From NCBI GenBank assembly GCA_951394045.1, contig OX595989.1, positions 1,922,001-1,986,000 on the forward strand: a stretch of DNA of 64,000 nucleotides, read 5' to 3'. Position numbers and translations under genes: made by a program. Source of the stretch: Nitzschia sp. DOCU1 (taxonomy: Eukaryota > Bacillariophyta > Bacillariophyceae > Bacillariales > Bacillariaceae). Position 1 is the stretch's first letter. Every line of letters begins with the position of its first letter. The notes beneath the pieces are model-generated. The model worked only from the letters and a program-made list of their open reading frames with translations, was not told the origin of the DNA and ran no database searches. Shown here piece by piece: positions 56,168 through 64,000 of the stretch.

Positions 56168-57351
56168 ATGAAGATTGCAAACAGCATCCCGAAGAAGACC
56201 GCTGCCGAGAAGCAGGGCTTCAAATCAGCACCGGTCAGTATCGAAAGACCCGAGCCCAAGGAGCTCAAAGATGGGGCGTACAGTCAATACGACTTGCGCA
56301 TTGACCCAAAAGATAAAAAGTCGTTGACGCAACGTGTCAAACAACCGCATTTCACTGACGGAACGCCGAAGAGTGGTTCCTTTTCCTTATCGGACTTAAG
56401 GATGTGATCGCAGGTCAGGACTTGACCACGGGACCTCAGAAATTTGCGTTAACACGCAATTTGCTGAAAGGCCAGGTATTGGCCGCGTTCAACGCGAAGG
56501 CCTCGGAACTCGAAGCCGAAACTCCTGAGAGTTTTGAGAAAAGTTTGCACGCGGTTACGGCGTATGTTCTCCCAAAACGCGCAGTGCAACTTCAAAAGCG
56601 CTATATGCGTCGGATCTGCCGAAAGCCCCCGACGATGACAATGAAGGCGTATGTGGCTCGGCTCCGCGAGCTAAACGATTACCTCGCGCTATTCGACGAG
56701 AAAGGCGAGAAAAACAAAATTCCCGACGACGAGCTCATGGAGAATTGCGAGTTTGGGATCCCCGCCAAGTGGCGCAAGGAGATGATCCTACAAGGATTCG
56801 AGCCGGTGGAACACACGGTTCAAGACTTCGTAGACTTCTGCGAACGGCTGGAAGCTACTGAGGAAATCAACGAAGCCCTTAGCAAGAAGGCGGATAAGCA
56901 TGGCAAATCGAATGACGAAAATCCCTCGAAGAGGAAGCGCGGAGGCCCGAGAGCGGGAACCGACGGTAAGGCCGCAAAATATGAATGCTTGTATCATGGA
57001 GCTAACAACACGCACGCTTCCCATGATTGTCTTATTTTAAAGGACCAGGCGAAGAAGATGGCATCTGCCCACTCCAACGTCGGAGGTCGTTTCAAAAAGA
57101 CCCGCTTTGAAAACAAAACTTGGCGCCGCAGCGACAACGATGGCGACGGCAAGAAGAAGAAGAAAACAGGCGAGCTTCATGCCTACATTAAGTCTATGGT
57201 GGACAACGCGGTCAAGCAATCTGCCAAGAAGCGCAAGGCCGAAGATCCTCCGTCGATGGACAATTTCAACTATGACATGGATGATCTCAATGATCTCCCG
57301 GATTTCGATAAGCTTAGCGTCAGCAGCGACAGCGATGTCGAAATGGATTGA
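56168..57351 (+). pseudogene. Gypsy-2 Gag with a one-base frameshift
   Basis: The first 66 codons (MKIANSIPKKTAAEKQGF onward) end in a frame that soon stops at 56407. From about 56368 the -1 frame continues with EEWFLFLIGLKDVIAGQDLTTGPQ, homologous to WFRLQDKAEKVIKGQNLTTGPQ of gypsy-1. One missing base near 56366-56368 explains the break. The rest is intact: YVLPKRAVQLQKRYMRRICRKPP, FGIPAKWRKEMILQGFEP, and a CHHC knuckle C-L-Y-H-(5)-H-(4)-C like that of gypsy-1. It ends in UGA followed by an open frame into pol. Confidence 0.82.
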
Positions 57352-57363
57352 CGATGTGAGCCG

Positions 57364-60300
57364 GTGACTACGTGTGAAAATAATAATAATAGTGGTAAAT
57401 TGAACGATTACACTAGCTTTACCCAGAGGGACGACGTCCAACAGATGGAATCATTTTACAATAGCAATAGCATTACAAGCGCAACACAAAATTTGCAAAA
57501 ATCACACGCAAGTCGAAATTTCGTTAAACTAACGAAATCTCGAAGTTTCAGCTCTCTCGACGCATGTCTGGCGGAAGCACAGCGCGAGCGCGAGCTTTAC
57601 TTATTGAACACGATTCGAGGTAGTCGAACTGTAGGCTCAAACAAACGACAAAAATCCAGTCATCTAGTACCGATCACGTTTGCACGTGTTAACCAACGCG
57701 GCGGACGTCGGCAACAAGTAGTAACCGTCAAAGCACTTCTTGACTCTGGCGGTAGTGGCTGTCTCTGGAAGAAGAGCAGTGCTAGCAAACTAAAAATAAA
57801 GACCCAAAAAGCGACTACTGTATTCACGACTATGAGCGGTAGTTATAAGTGTACTGAACGCGTGACCACGCAACTCAGTCTACCGGAACTACACGACGAT
57901 CGATTGATCGAGTGGGACTTTCACCTAGCAGATGATCTAGGTAACTACGACATGATTATAGGCAGAGACCTCATGCAAGAGCTAGGTCTAGTGATCGACT
58001 TCAAGGCTATGGAAGTAGAATGGGACAATGCACGTATGCCAATGAAAGAAATAGATGCGACGACGGCGACGTCGTATCATGTACATGAACGCGGACACGT
58101 TGACGAGATGTCGGACCGCGTCAAGGAAATTCTCGACGCCAAGTACGAGAAAGCCGATGCACGTAGCATTGCTAGAGAGCAAGCTCACCTTAGTAAGGAT
58201 GAGCAGAGTAAGCTAGAACAGCTACTAGCGAAATACCAGACTCTATTCGATGGTACCCTCGGCCGATGGCGTGGGGCCCCCTATGACATTGAACTAGTAG
58301 AAGGTGCCAAGCCGTACCATGCTAGAGCGTACCCTGTACCAAAAGCGTACGAGCGTACCCTGCGCGATGAAGTCGAACGACTCTGTCGAGTCGGAGTACT
58401 CAAAAAGGTGAACCGCTCCGAATGGGGTGCGCCCACCTTTATCATCCCCAAAAAGGATGGAACAGTTCGATTCATCAACGACTTCAGAGAGTTGAACAAA
58501 CGGATTAAACGCAAGCCGTATCCAATCCCGAAGATTCAGGACTTACTGATGAAGCTAGAAGGCTTTCAGTACGCGACGAGTCTCGACCTCAACATGGGTT
58601 ACTACCACATAGAGTTAAGCCCAGACAGTAAGAAGCTATGTACTATCGTACTCCCTTGGGGTAAGTACGAAATGCAACGCTTGCCGATGGGGCTCTCGAA
58701 TAGTCCCGACATTTTCCAAGAGAAAATGGGCACCCTCTTTGAGGATCTAGAGTACGTACGAGTGTACATCAACGATCTACTAGAACTAACTAAAGGCGAT
58801 TTTGATGACCACCTAGAGAAACTAGAAGTCATTTTCAAACGTCTAAAAGACACCGGTCTTAAGGTGAACGCCCGAAAGTCGTTCTTCGCCCGTGGCGAAC
58901 TAGAATACCTTGGGTACTGGATAACGCGAGACGGAATCCAACCAGTCGCAAAGAAAGTAGAGGCTATTCACGCTATGAAAGCACCTACCAATAAACGCGA
59001 GCTACGTAAGTTCATAGGCGTAGTTAACTACTACCGCGACATGTGGATTCGTCGCTCTGAAGTTTTAGCCCCTCTGAGTGCGCTAACTTCTAAAGAAGCC
59101 AAATGGCAATGGGGTCCGGTCGAGCGGAATGCCTTCGACACGATGAAACGAATTATAAGTAAGCAGACACTACTAACATACCCCGATTTCAACATACCAT
59201 TCGAAATACACACCGATGCTAGTCATACTCAGCTAGGTGCAGTGTTATCGCAACGCGGAAAACTGATTGCGTTCTATAGTCGAAAGCTGAACCCAGCGCA
59301 AACGCGCTATACTACGACGGAACGAGAGCTTTTAGCTATCGTCGAAACATTTAAAGAATTTCGCAATATCCTTTTGGGACAGCGAATCAGAGTCTTCACA
59401 GACCATAAAAATCTTACGTATAAAGAATTTAATACGGAGCGCGTCATGCGTTGGCGCCTCTTAATCGAGGAGTTTGGCCCCGAACTCGTCTATATCAAGG
59501 GCGAACACAACGTCGTTGCGGACACGCTTAGCCGACTCGATCTCGACGATAGAGCTTTCCCCGAATCTCACTTAAATGAGTTTTTGGCGGGCGACGAATT
59601 ACCGCGCGACGCATTCCCCCTCACTTACAAGAACATAGCGCGCATGCAGAATGCCGACCGCGCCTTATTATCTAAAGTACGTACAAACCCGCGATATTCA
59701 GTCAAAGTCTATCGTGGGGGCGGAAAGAAGCGAGAACTAATAGTACGCGAGGACAAGATTGTTCTCCCAACGAGTCTCCAGAAGCGGTGCGTCAAGTGGT
59801 ATCACGAGATGCTCTGTCACCCAGGAGAAACGCGTACCGAACAAACGATTCAACAACACTTCTACTGGAAGAACATCCGCGGCGATGTCGAGCGGATCTG
59901 CAAGTCCTGTCCGACCTGTCAGCTGACAAAGCGAAAGACAATCAAGTACGGGCATCTTCCACCCAAGGCGGCAGAAATAGACCCTTGGGATACGCTATGT
60001 GTCGACCTGATAGGTCCATATAAGATAAAACAACTAGGTAGTAAAAAGACACTACAACTATGGTGTCTCACTATGATAGATCCCGCGACCGGATGGTTCG
60101 AGATGGTACGTATAGCAAATAAAGAAGCCTTTTCGATAGCCAGTGCGGCCGAAATGGCGTGGTTTACGAGATACCCGTGGCCACAAAAGATTATTTATGA
60201 CCGCGGAACTGAATTCATGGGAGAATTCCGAAGAATGGTGCGCGAAGACTACGGCGTAATGACCAAGCCAATTACAGCGCGGAACCCGCAGGCTAATTCA

Positions 60301-60780
60301 ATTATCGAGCGAGTTCACCAAACCATAGGGAACATGATTCGCACTTTCGAGTTGCAAAACTCCGAAGACACGGAGTCACTGGACGGAGTCCTTGCAGCCA
60401 CTATGTTCGCAGTACGCGCAACGTATCACACAACGATGCAAGCGACGCCAACACAGCTAGTGTTTGGCCGCGACGCTATCTTAAATACACGGTTCGAAGC
60501 TAACTGGAAATTAATTAAGGAACGAAAACAATCTCGTATTAGCCAAAATAACGAAGCAGAAAACAAGACGCGAAGAGTTTACCGGTATCGCGCAGGACAG
60601 AAGGTAATGGTCCGTAATGAACAATCCCACAAGTATGGGACAAATCCTTATAGCGGTCCATATGAGATCATGCACATTAATAACAATGGCTCTATTCGCA
60701 TCAGAAAGGGAGCAGTGCAACAAACATACAATATCCGGAATCTGCATCCGTACGAGGAACGCGATGCTGCTGACGAGTGA
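57364..60780 (+). CDS. Gypsy-2 Pol with altered RT active site
   Basis: The frame is open from 57352, right after the gag UGA; the GTG at 57364 is not a convincing start. The protease has LLDSGGSG in place of DTGA. RT keeps FIIPKKDGTVRFINDFRELN and SLDLNMGYYHIELS, but the catalytic box reads Y-I-N-D (Asn at residue 470) instead of Y-I-D-D, so polymerisation should be lost. RNase H (HTDASHTQLGAVL, TDHKNL) and integrase (HPGETRTEQT...CKSCPTCQ, VDLIGPY, YDRGTEFMGEF, SIIERVHQ) look intact. It ends with a NPYSGPYEI GPY-like motif and no chromodomain. Confidence 0.9.
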   Translation: MTTCENNNNSGKLNDYTSFTQRDDVQQMESFYNSNSITSATQNLQKSHASRNFVKLTKSRSFSSLDACLAEAQRERELYLLNTIRGSRTVGSNKRQKSSHLVPITFARVNQRGGRRQQVVTVKALLDSGGSGCLWKKSSASKLKIKTQKATTVFTTMSGSYKCTERVTTQLSLPELHDDRLIEWDFHLADDLGNYDMIIGRDLMQELGLVIDFKAMEVEWDNARMPMKEIDATTATSYHVHERGHVDEMSDRVKEILDAKYEKADARSIAREQAHLSKDEQSKLEQLLAKYQTLFDGTLGRWRGAPYDIELVEGAKPYHARAYPVPKAYERTLRDEVERLCRVGVLKKVNRSEWGAPTFIIPKKDGTVRFINDFRELNKRIKRKPYPIPKIQDLLMKLEGFQYATSLDLNMGYYHIELSPDSKKLCTIVLPWGKYEMQRLPMGLSNSPDIFQEKMGTLFEDLEYVRVYINDLLELTKGDFDDHLEKLEVIFKRLKDTGLKVNARKSFFARGELEYLGYWITRDGIQPVAKKVEAIHAMKAPTNKRELRKFIGVVNYYRDMWIRRSEVLAPLSALTSKEAKWQWGPVERNAFDTMKRIISKQTLLTYPDFNIPFEIHTDASHTQLGAVLSQRGKLIAFYSRKLNPAQTRYTTTERELLAIVETFKEFRNILLGQRIRVFTDHKNLTYKEFNTERVMRWRLLIEEFGPELVYIKGEHNVVADTLSRLDLDDRAFPESHLNEFLAGDELPRDAFPLTYKNIARMQNADRALLSKVRTNPRYSVKVYRGGGKKRELIVREDKIVLPTSLQKRCVKWYHEMLCHPGETRTEQTIQQHFYWKNIRGDVERICKSCPTCQLTKRKTIKYGHLPPKAAEIDPWDTLCVDLIGPYKIKQLGSKKTLQLWCLTMIDPATGWFEMVRIANKEAFSIASAAEMAWFTRYPWPQKIIYDRGTEFMGEFRRMVREDYGVMTKPITARNPQANSIIERVHQTIGNMIRTFELQNSEDTESLDGVLAATMFAVRATYHTTMQATPTQLVFGRDAILNTRFEANWKLIKERKQSRISQNNEAENKTRRVYRYRAGQKVMVRNEQSHKYGTNPYSGPYEIMHINNNGSIRIRKGAVQQTYNIRNLHPYEERDAADE

Positions 60781-60810
60781 GCTCTTAGAAGCCCTTGTCA
60801 TGGGGGCGCA

Positions 60811-61227
60811 TGCAGTACACTAGAATACCCCTCTAGACCTAACAAGTAGTTAGCGTAAAGAGTACACACAATGGCCTACGTGTAGTACCTACATACCTTA
60901 GATACATACCTGGCTGACGTCGACTTGGTCGAACATCTGTGGACGCACGGACGGACGGGCAAGGCCGGCGCGGCTGACGAGCAATGACGACGACAACGGC
61001 GAGCGCGGCGAGCCGTCGACGTCTACTACTGGACTAGAACTTCCAACGGTATCTAGCTATGGACCTTGAAGAGATTCGAGAAGCTAGATCGGTGGGAGTT
61101 GTATCCAACGCATGCAGGATGCGTTGAGGAAAGACCCTGGTGGTCTAGGAGCGATAGAATCAGCGATAACTTAGATCTCACAATTATTTCCACTACAACT
61201 TTTTCATCGTACTTTCAGCGTAGTGCA
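60811..61227 (+). repeat. Gypsy-2 3' LTR
   Basis: 417 bp, preceded by the polypurine-like ATGGGGGCG. Two mismatches to the 5' LTR. Confidence 0.95.
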
Positions 61228-61231
61228 CAGC

Positions 61232-62468
61232 AATCCAGCAACGGTTCAAGATCGTGGATCTGGGAACGCTAAGCAAGCATCTTGGAGTGTGGTACCAAAA
61301 GAAGAAGGACGACGACGGTCCCTACTACGAGTTATCTATGGCTGACTACCAACAAGATATCGAGAAAGATTGGTTGGAAGCAACCGGTCGCAATCTAAAG
61401 AACGTGCCGACCCCCGGATTCCCTGGCGAGACTTTGGAACGAAACAAGGAAGGAGAGATCAAGGATGTTGATCTCTATCGCAAGATCCTTGGGAAAGTCA
61501 TGTGGTTCTGTCGCAAGATCATGCCGGAATGTGGCAACGCACTGAGAGAGCTAGCATCCAGCATGGATCGCCCAGGTGACGACCATTGGAGGTCACTGGA
61601 AAGGTTGATCGGTTACATTCGTACCTCTAACCCTGCAACTTTGATCTTGAGAAAGCCGAAGAACTTGACTCTCTATGCCTACACCGACAGTAACTGGGCA
61701 ACCAACAAGGAGAATGGCAAGAGCGTTTCGGGGTATGTGACGACACTCGGCGGATCGTTGATGACTGCTGTGTCAAGGACGCAACAGTCGGTGACTCTGA
61801 GCAGCACCAAAGCAGAGTATGTGGCAGCATCAGCTTGCGCTACGGAGATCCAGTTTCTTCAAATGCTTTTGGAGGAAATTGTTCCGGGAGCCTTGAATGC
61901 AAGGCCAGCTGTGATGTTCGAAGACAACACTGGAGCCATCTATCTGATGGAGAACCAGGCTGTCGGCAACAGGACGAAACACATCGACATCCGCATGCAT
62001 CACATTCGAGAGTTGATGGTTCCAAGCGAGAGTGGACCACCAAGGCTTGTCGTCCGCTTCATTCGTTCGGAATTGAATTTGGCCGACCCGATGACGAAAA
62101 ACGTGACCGAACAGATTCACAAGGATTTGGCGCGCAAGCTAACAAACGGCGGCGTCTCTCACATGATCCGTTCGGCAGTCAACAGGGAGGATGTCGGAAT
62201 GGGGTCTTTCAGGACTGGCAACTCGGGACTGAAGATCGACCATTCGAATGTGTCGACTGCACACTACGTCACGACTGTCGTCGGGGCAACGGAACTACAG
62301 AAGGTCATGTCAGTGGTAAGATCGGACATGGGACCCGATGGAGAGACACCCCATAGATGTTCATCTGAGACTCTTGGGCAAGATGACGAGGGCTGGGATG
62401 ATCTAGAGGACATCCAAGATGATCGGTGGGACATTACAGATGACCGATACTTCGAACTAGTAGACTGA
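61232..62468 (+). CDS. Copia Gag-Pol, C-terminal part (end of RT, RNase H and an LTR-encoded acidic tail)
   Basis: Resumes the interrupted RT in frame (IQQRFKIVDLGTLSKHLGV), then RNase H motifs YTDSNWA, VTLSSTKAEYVAAS, DNTGAIYL and TKHIDIRMHHIREL, and the usual copia ending LADPMTKN. The frame does not stop there: it crosses the start of the 3' LTR at 62192 and runs about 92 more codons to 62468, encoding a Ser/Gly-poor acidic tail with EGWDDLEDIQDDRWDITDDRY. With the first part the polyprotein would be about 1548 residues. Confidence 0.9.
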
Positions 62469-62723
62469 AGGAATGACGATCAGAGTCGGTCCTGTGGGAC
62501 CATCGAACACGATCAATCGGGTCATTACGAGTACCAAGCGGAAAGAACGTCTAGCACTAGTAGATAATCACAATATTTAGGAGAAGCTTTGAGAGAGGAA
62601 ACTTCTGGTGCACCACTAACGAGTATTGTCTAGAGACCTGCTACGAAAAGACTACAGCCGAGCTAGTCAACTACAGTCGAGTTAGTCGAGCAGGAACGCT
62701 ACAAGTTACGAGAGATTTCAACA
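62192..62723 (+). repeat. Copia 3' LTR
   Basis: 532 bp, TG...CA, followed by the GTCGGA duplication. Its first 277 bp are coding for the polyprotein tail. Confidence 0.93.
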
Positions 62724-63276
62724 GTCGGAACACCAACTGCGCAGTAATCAATCATGCCCGTTGATTGCATTCGCCGACTGACTCATTGTGGTCGAAGAAG
62801 TCGAATTAAAGGCTCATAACCTATTGATAATACAGGCAAACCGCGTACGTGCGAAACGCATCCCCGAGCAATTCACTATCACCCGCAACGAGCAATCAAC
62901 TAACACTCGTCTCTACCAACTTTTAGGTGCTGAACCCCCACGAGCAATCAACTAGCACCAGATCTGGGTTTTGGCTGTAGGTATCAATGCAGTAGTGTCC
63001 GTACATGACCCGCCCACTCTGAGCAATTCACTATCACCCGCAACGAGCAATCAACTAACACCCGTCTCTACCAACGTTTTAGGTGCTGAACCCCCACGAG
63101 CAATTAACTAACACTAGGTTTGGGTTTGGGTGGTATGTACCATTGTTACTTGTCTTGCTTACTCACGACACTATCAATGGCCCAGCGGCCTGAGCGCCCG
63201 CCTTACCGCGCCGGTACGATAGAAAATGGAGCGCCAACCAACCCACGCTCCGTTTTCTATCGCTCCCGTGCTACAC

Positions 63277-63509
63277 TTATACCTAATACCCACTTATCAT
63301 AGCTACTACAGTACGATTTGACTTTTGACCGATCACGCTTGCCGCGCGATGCGGCCGGCCAAGAGCAACATCCAACTCTTTCGCTTCATCGTCATCATCA
63401 CAGTGACCCCCACCAATTTTTTTTGCTTAGCACTCACTCCTCACCAGCAACGACAACAGCAAGTTGAATTGAATCAAAAGAAAAAAGACCAATCGAAGAA
63501 TAAACCAAG
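63277..63509. other. 5' region of the terminal gene
   Basis: Between the element and the start codon. The last 70 bp are A/C-rich (CAGCAACGACAACAGCAAG) like a diatom 5' UTR. Confidence 0.4.
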
Positions 63510-64000
63510 ATGTCTGACGGGCCTTACGGTAGACACGGCTTCAGCTCCAACCCTGGCTATGGTGGAGGAGCCAGTTACGGTGGCGCGGCGGGAGGTTACT
63601 CGGCACCAAGCTATGGGCAAAGCTACGGAGGGGGTGCATCATACGCTGCACCTGCACCTCAAGACGGCGGATACGGGTCGCAATATGGTGCCTATGGAGG
63701 AACTGAAAGCTATCAGGTAGGTTGTAGTGGTGCTTGGGGGTCGTCTCTATCGGTTACCATGTCATTGCGCTCCGCTGTTGCCTTCACGCAGTGCGCGCAC
63801 GCAATTCCTCGATCGACATCGCGTTACGTGCTGGCAGTACGCCTGTGTCGTAGACTGGTTTGCGAATGGGAATCTGGACCCTCACTTTGTTTCTCATTGT
63901 TTTAAAAATATCATCCCTTCAAATATCTGTTTCGCAGGCTGGCAAAGAAGATGACTCAAAGGGAGCCAAGGGAGGGAAAAAGAGTCTCGCTGTCCAAGCC
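63510..64000 (+). CDS. Gly/Tyr-rich low-complexity protein, N-terminal exons (runs off window)
   Basis: Exon 1 (63510-63716) encodes 69 residues dominated by G, Y, S, A and Q with repeated YGGGASYG and SYGQSYGG words, a prion-like composition common in RNA-binding proteins. After a 221-nt intron (GTAGGT...TTCGCAG), exon 2 starts at 63938 with AGKEDDSKGAKGGKKSLAVQ and remains open at the window edge. The function cannot be named from this fragment. The ATG context (AAGATGTCTG) and preceding A-rich leader support the start. A separate frame that stays open through the intron is not preferred because it loses the low-complexity character. Confidence 0.7.

Larger units (their letters stand above)
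55714..61227 (+). mobile_element. Ty3/gypsy LTR retrotransposon 2, defective, inserted in copia RT
   Basis: 5514 bp with two 417-bp LTRs differing at two bases (GAACGTCT/GAACATCT and ATCAACGA/ATCAGCGA) and CAGC target duplication (55710-55713, 61228-61231). The same domain order as gypsy-1 but clearly a different family: LTRs share only the ends TGCAGTACAC and GTAGTGCA. Gag carries a frameshift and RT a catalytic-site substitution. Confidence 0.95.
45999..62723 (+). mobile_element. Ty1/copia LTR retrotransposon (CoDi-like), interrupted twice
   Basis: LTRs begin TGTCGG and end CAACA. The direct repeat GTCGGA stands on both sides (45993-45998, 62724-62729) as target duplication. Domain order gag - protease - integrase - reverse transcriptase - RNase H is that of copia. 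Removing the two inserted gypsy elements and one copy of each 4-bp duplication leaves a continuous element of about 5.5 kb whose LTRs are both 532 bp and differ at two positions by eye. GAGGGAGG-like purine bases precede the 3' LTR. Confidence 0.92.
45492..63276. mobile_element. Non-autonomous element, copy B, split by nested retrotransposons
   Basis: The left part (45492-45998) and right part (62730-63276) align with the solo copy at 17262-18390, including the GCGGAGCG start, the AATTAAATTTAAATTTCAAG block, the GAGCAATCAACTAACAC tandem units and the terminal CGATAGAAAA hairpin. The retroelement nest interrupts it at the position corresponding to about 17778 in the solo copy. TTAT follows its right end, but the left flank (TGGT) does not match, so the outer target duplication is not preserved. 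Confidence 0.75.

Noticed and set aside
63510..63905. Continuous 131-codon frame without splicing in the terminal gene
   Set aside because: A good GTAGGT donor and TTCGCAG acceptor give a natural continuation; the intron translation loses the low-complexity pattern.

Overview
This window is nuclear DNA of a stramenopile alga, most likely a diatom. It has compact protein-coding genes on both strands with short GT-AG introns (about 60-110 nt), close gene spacing, a Ser/Pro-rich cell-surface protein of diatom style, and Ty1/copia, Ty3/gypsy and piggyBac elements. There is no bacterial-style operon structure. I cannot name the species from the sequence alone. Exon models are my own splice-site readings and are not supported by transcripts.

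Layout. 1-12.7 kb holds housekeeping genes: the C-terminal part of alanine racemase (partial), a TMEM163-like cation-efflux protein, eIF2B beta, an SLC25A39/40/MTM1-type mitochondrial carrier, a prenylcysteine-oxidase-like flavoprotein and kinetochore NDC80. 12.7-16.9 kb is one piggyBac-type DNA transposon with TTAA at both ends, a DDD transposase that carries a frameshift, and a second convergent gene of unknown function. 16.9-21.8 kb is gene-poor: a diverged tandem repeat, a 1.1-kb non-autonomous element inserted in it, and about 3 kb with no convincing gene.

21.8-45.2 kb is a dense gene block: PHO88/SND3 (ER targeting), an unknown protein, a transmembrane surface protein ending in a predicted RRM, EMC8/9 (ER membrane complex), PP4R2 (phosphatase 4 regulatory subunit), a PAPS/nucleotide-sugar transporter (SLC35B type), RRP12 and UTP12/WDR3 (two ribosome-biogenesis factors sharing one divergent promoter region), and MRE11 (double-strand-break repair).

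45.5-63.3 kb is a four-level nest. A second copy of the 1.1-kb element is split by a Ty1/copia element. That copia element is in turn split by one Ty3/gypsy element in its 5' LTR and by a second, different gypsy element inside its reverse transcriptase. Target duplications and matched LTRs can be read for all three retroelements, and the near-identical LTRs indicate recent insertion. The window ends in the first exons of a Gly/Tyr-rich low-complexity protein.

The most interesting signals are: (1) gag and pol of both gypsy elements lie in the same frame, separated only by one UGA; (2) the copia polyprotein continues about 92 codons into its own 3' LTR; (3) the two-gene piggyBac element; (4) the membrane-anchored RRM protein; (5) a 17-nt sequence after the 5' LTR, shared by both gypsy elements, that does not look like a normal tRNA primer site.
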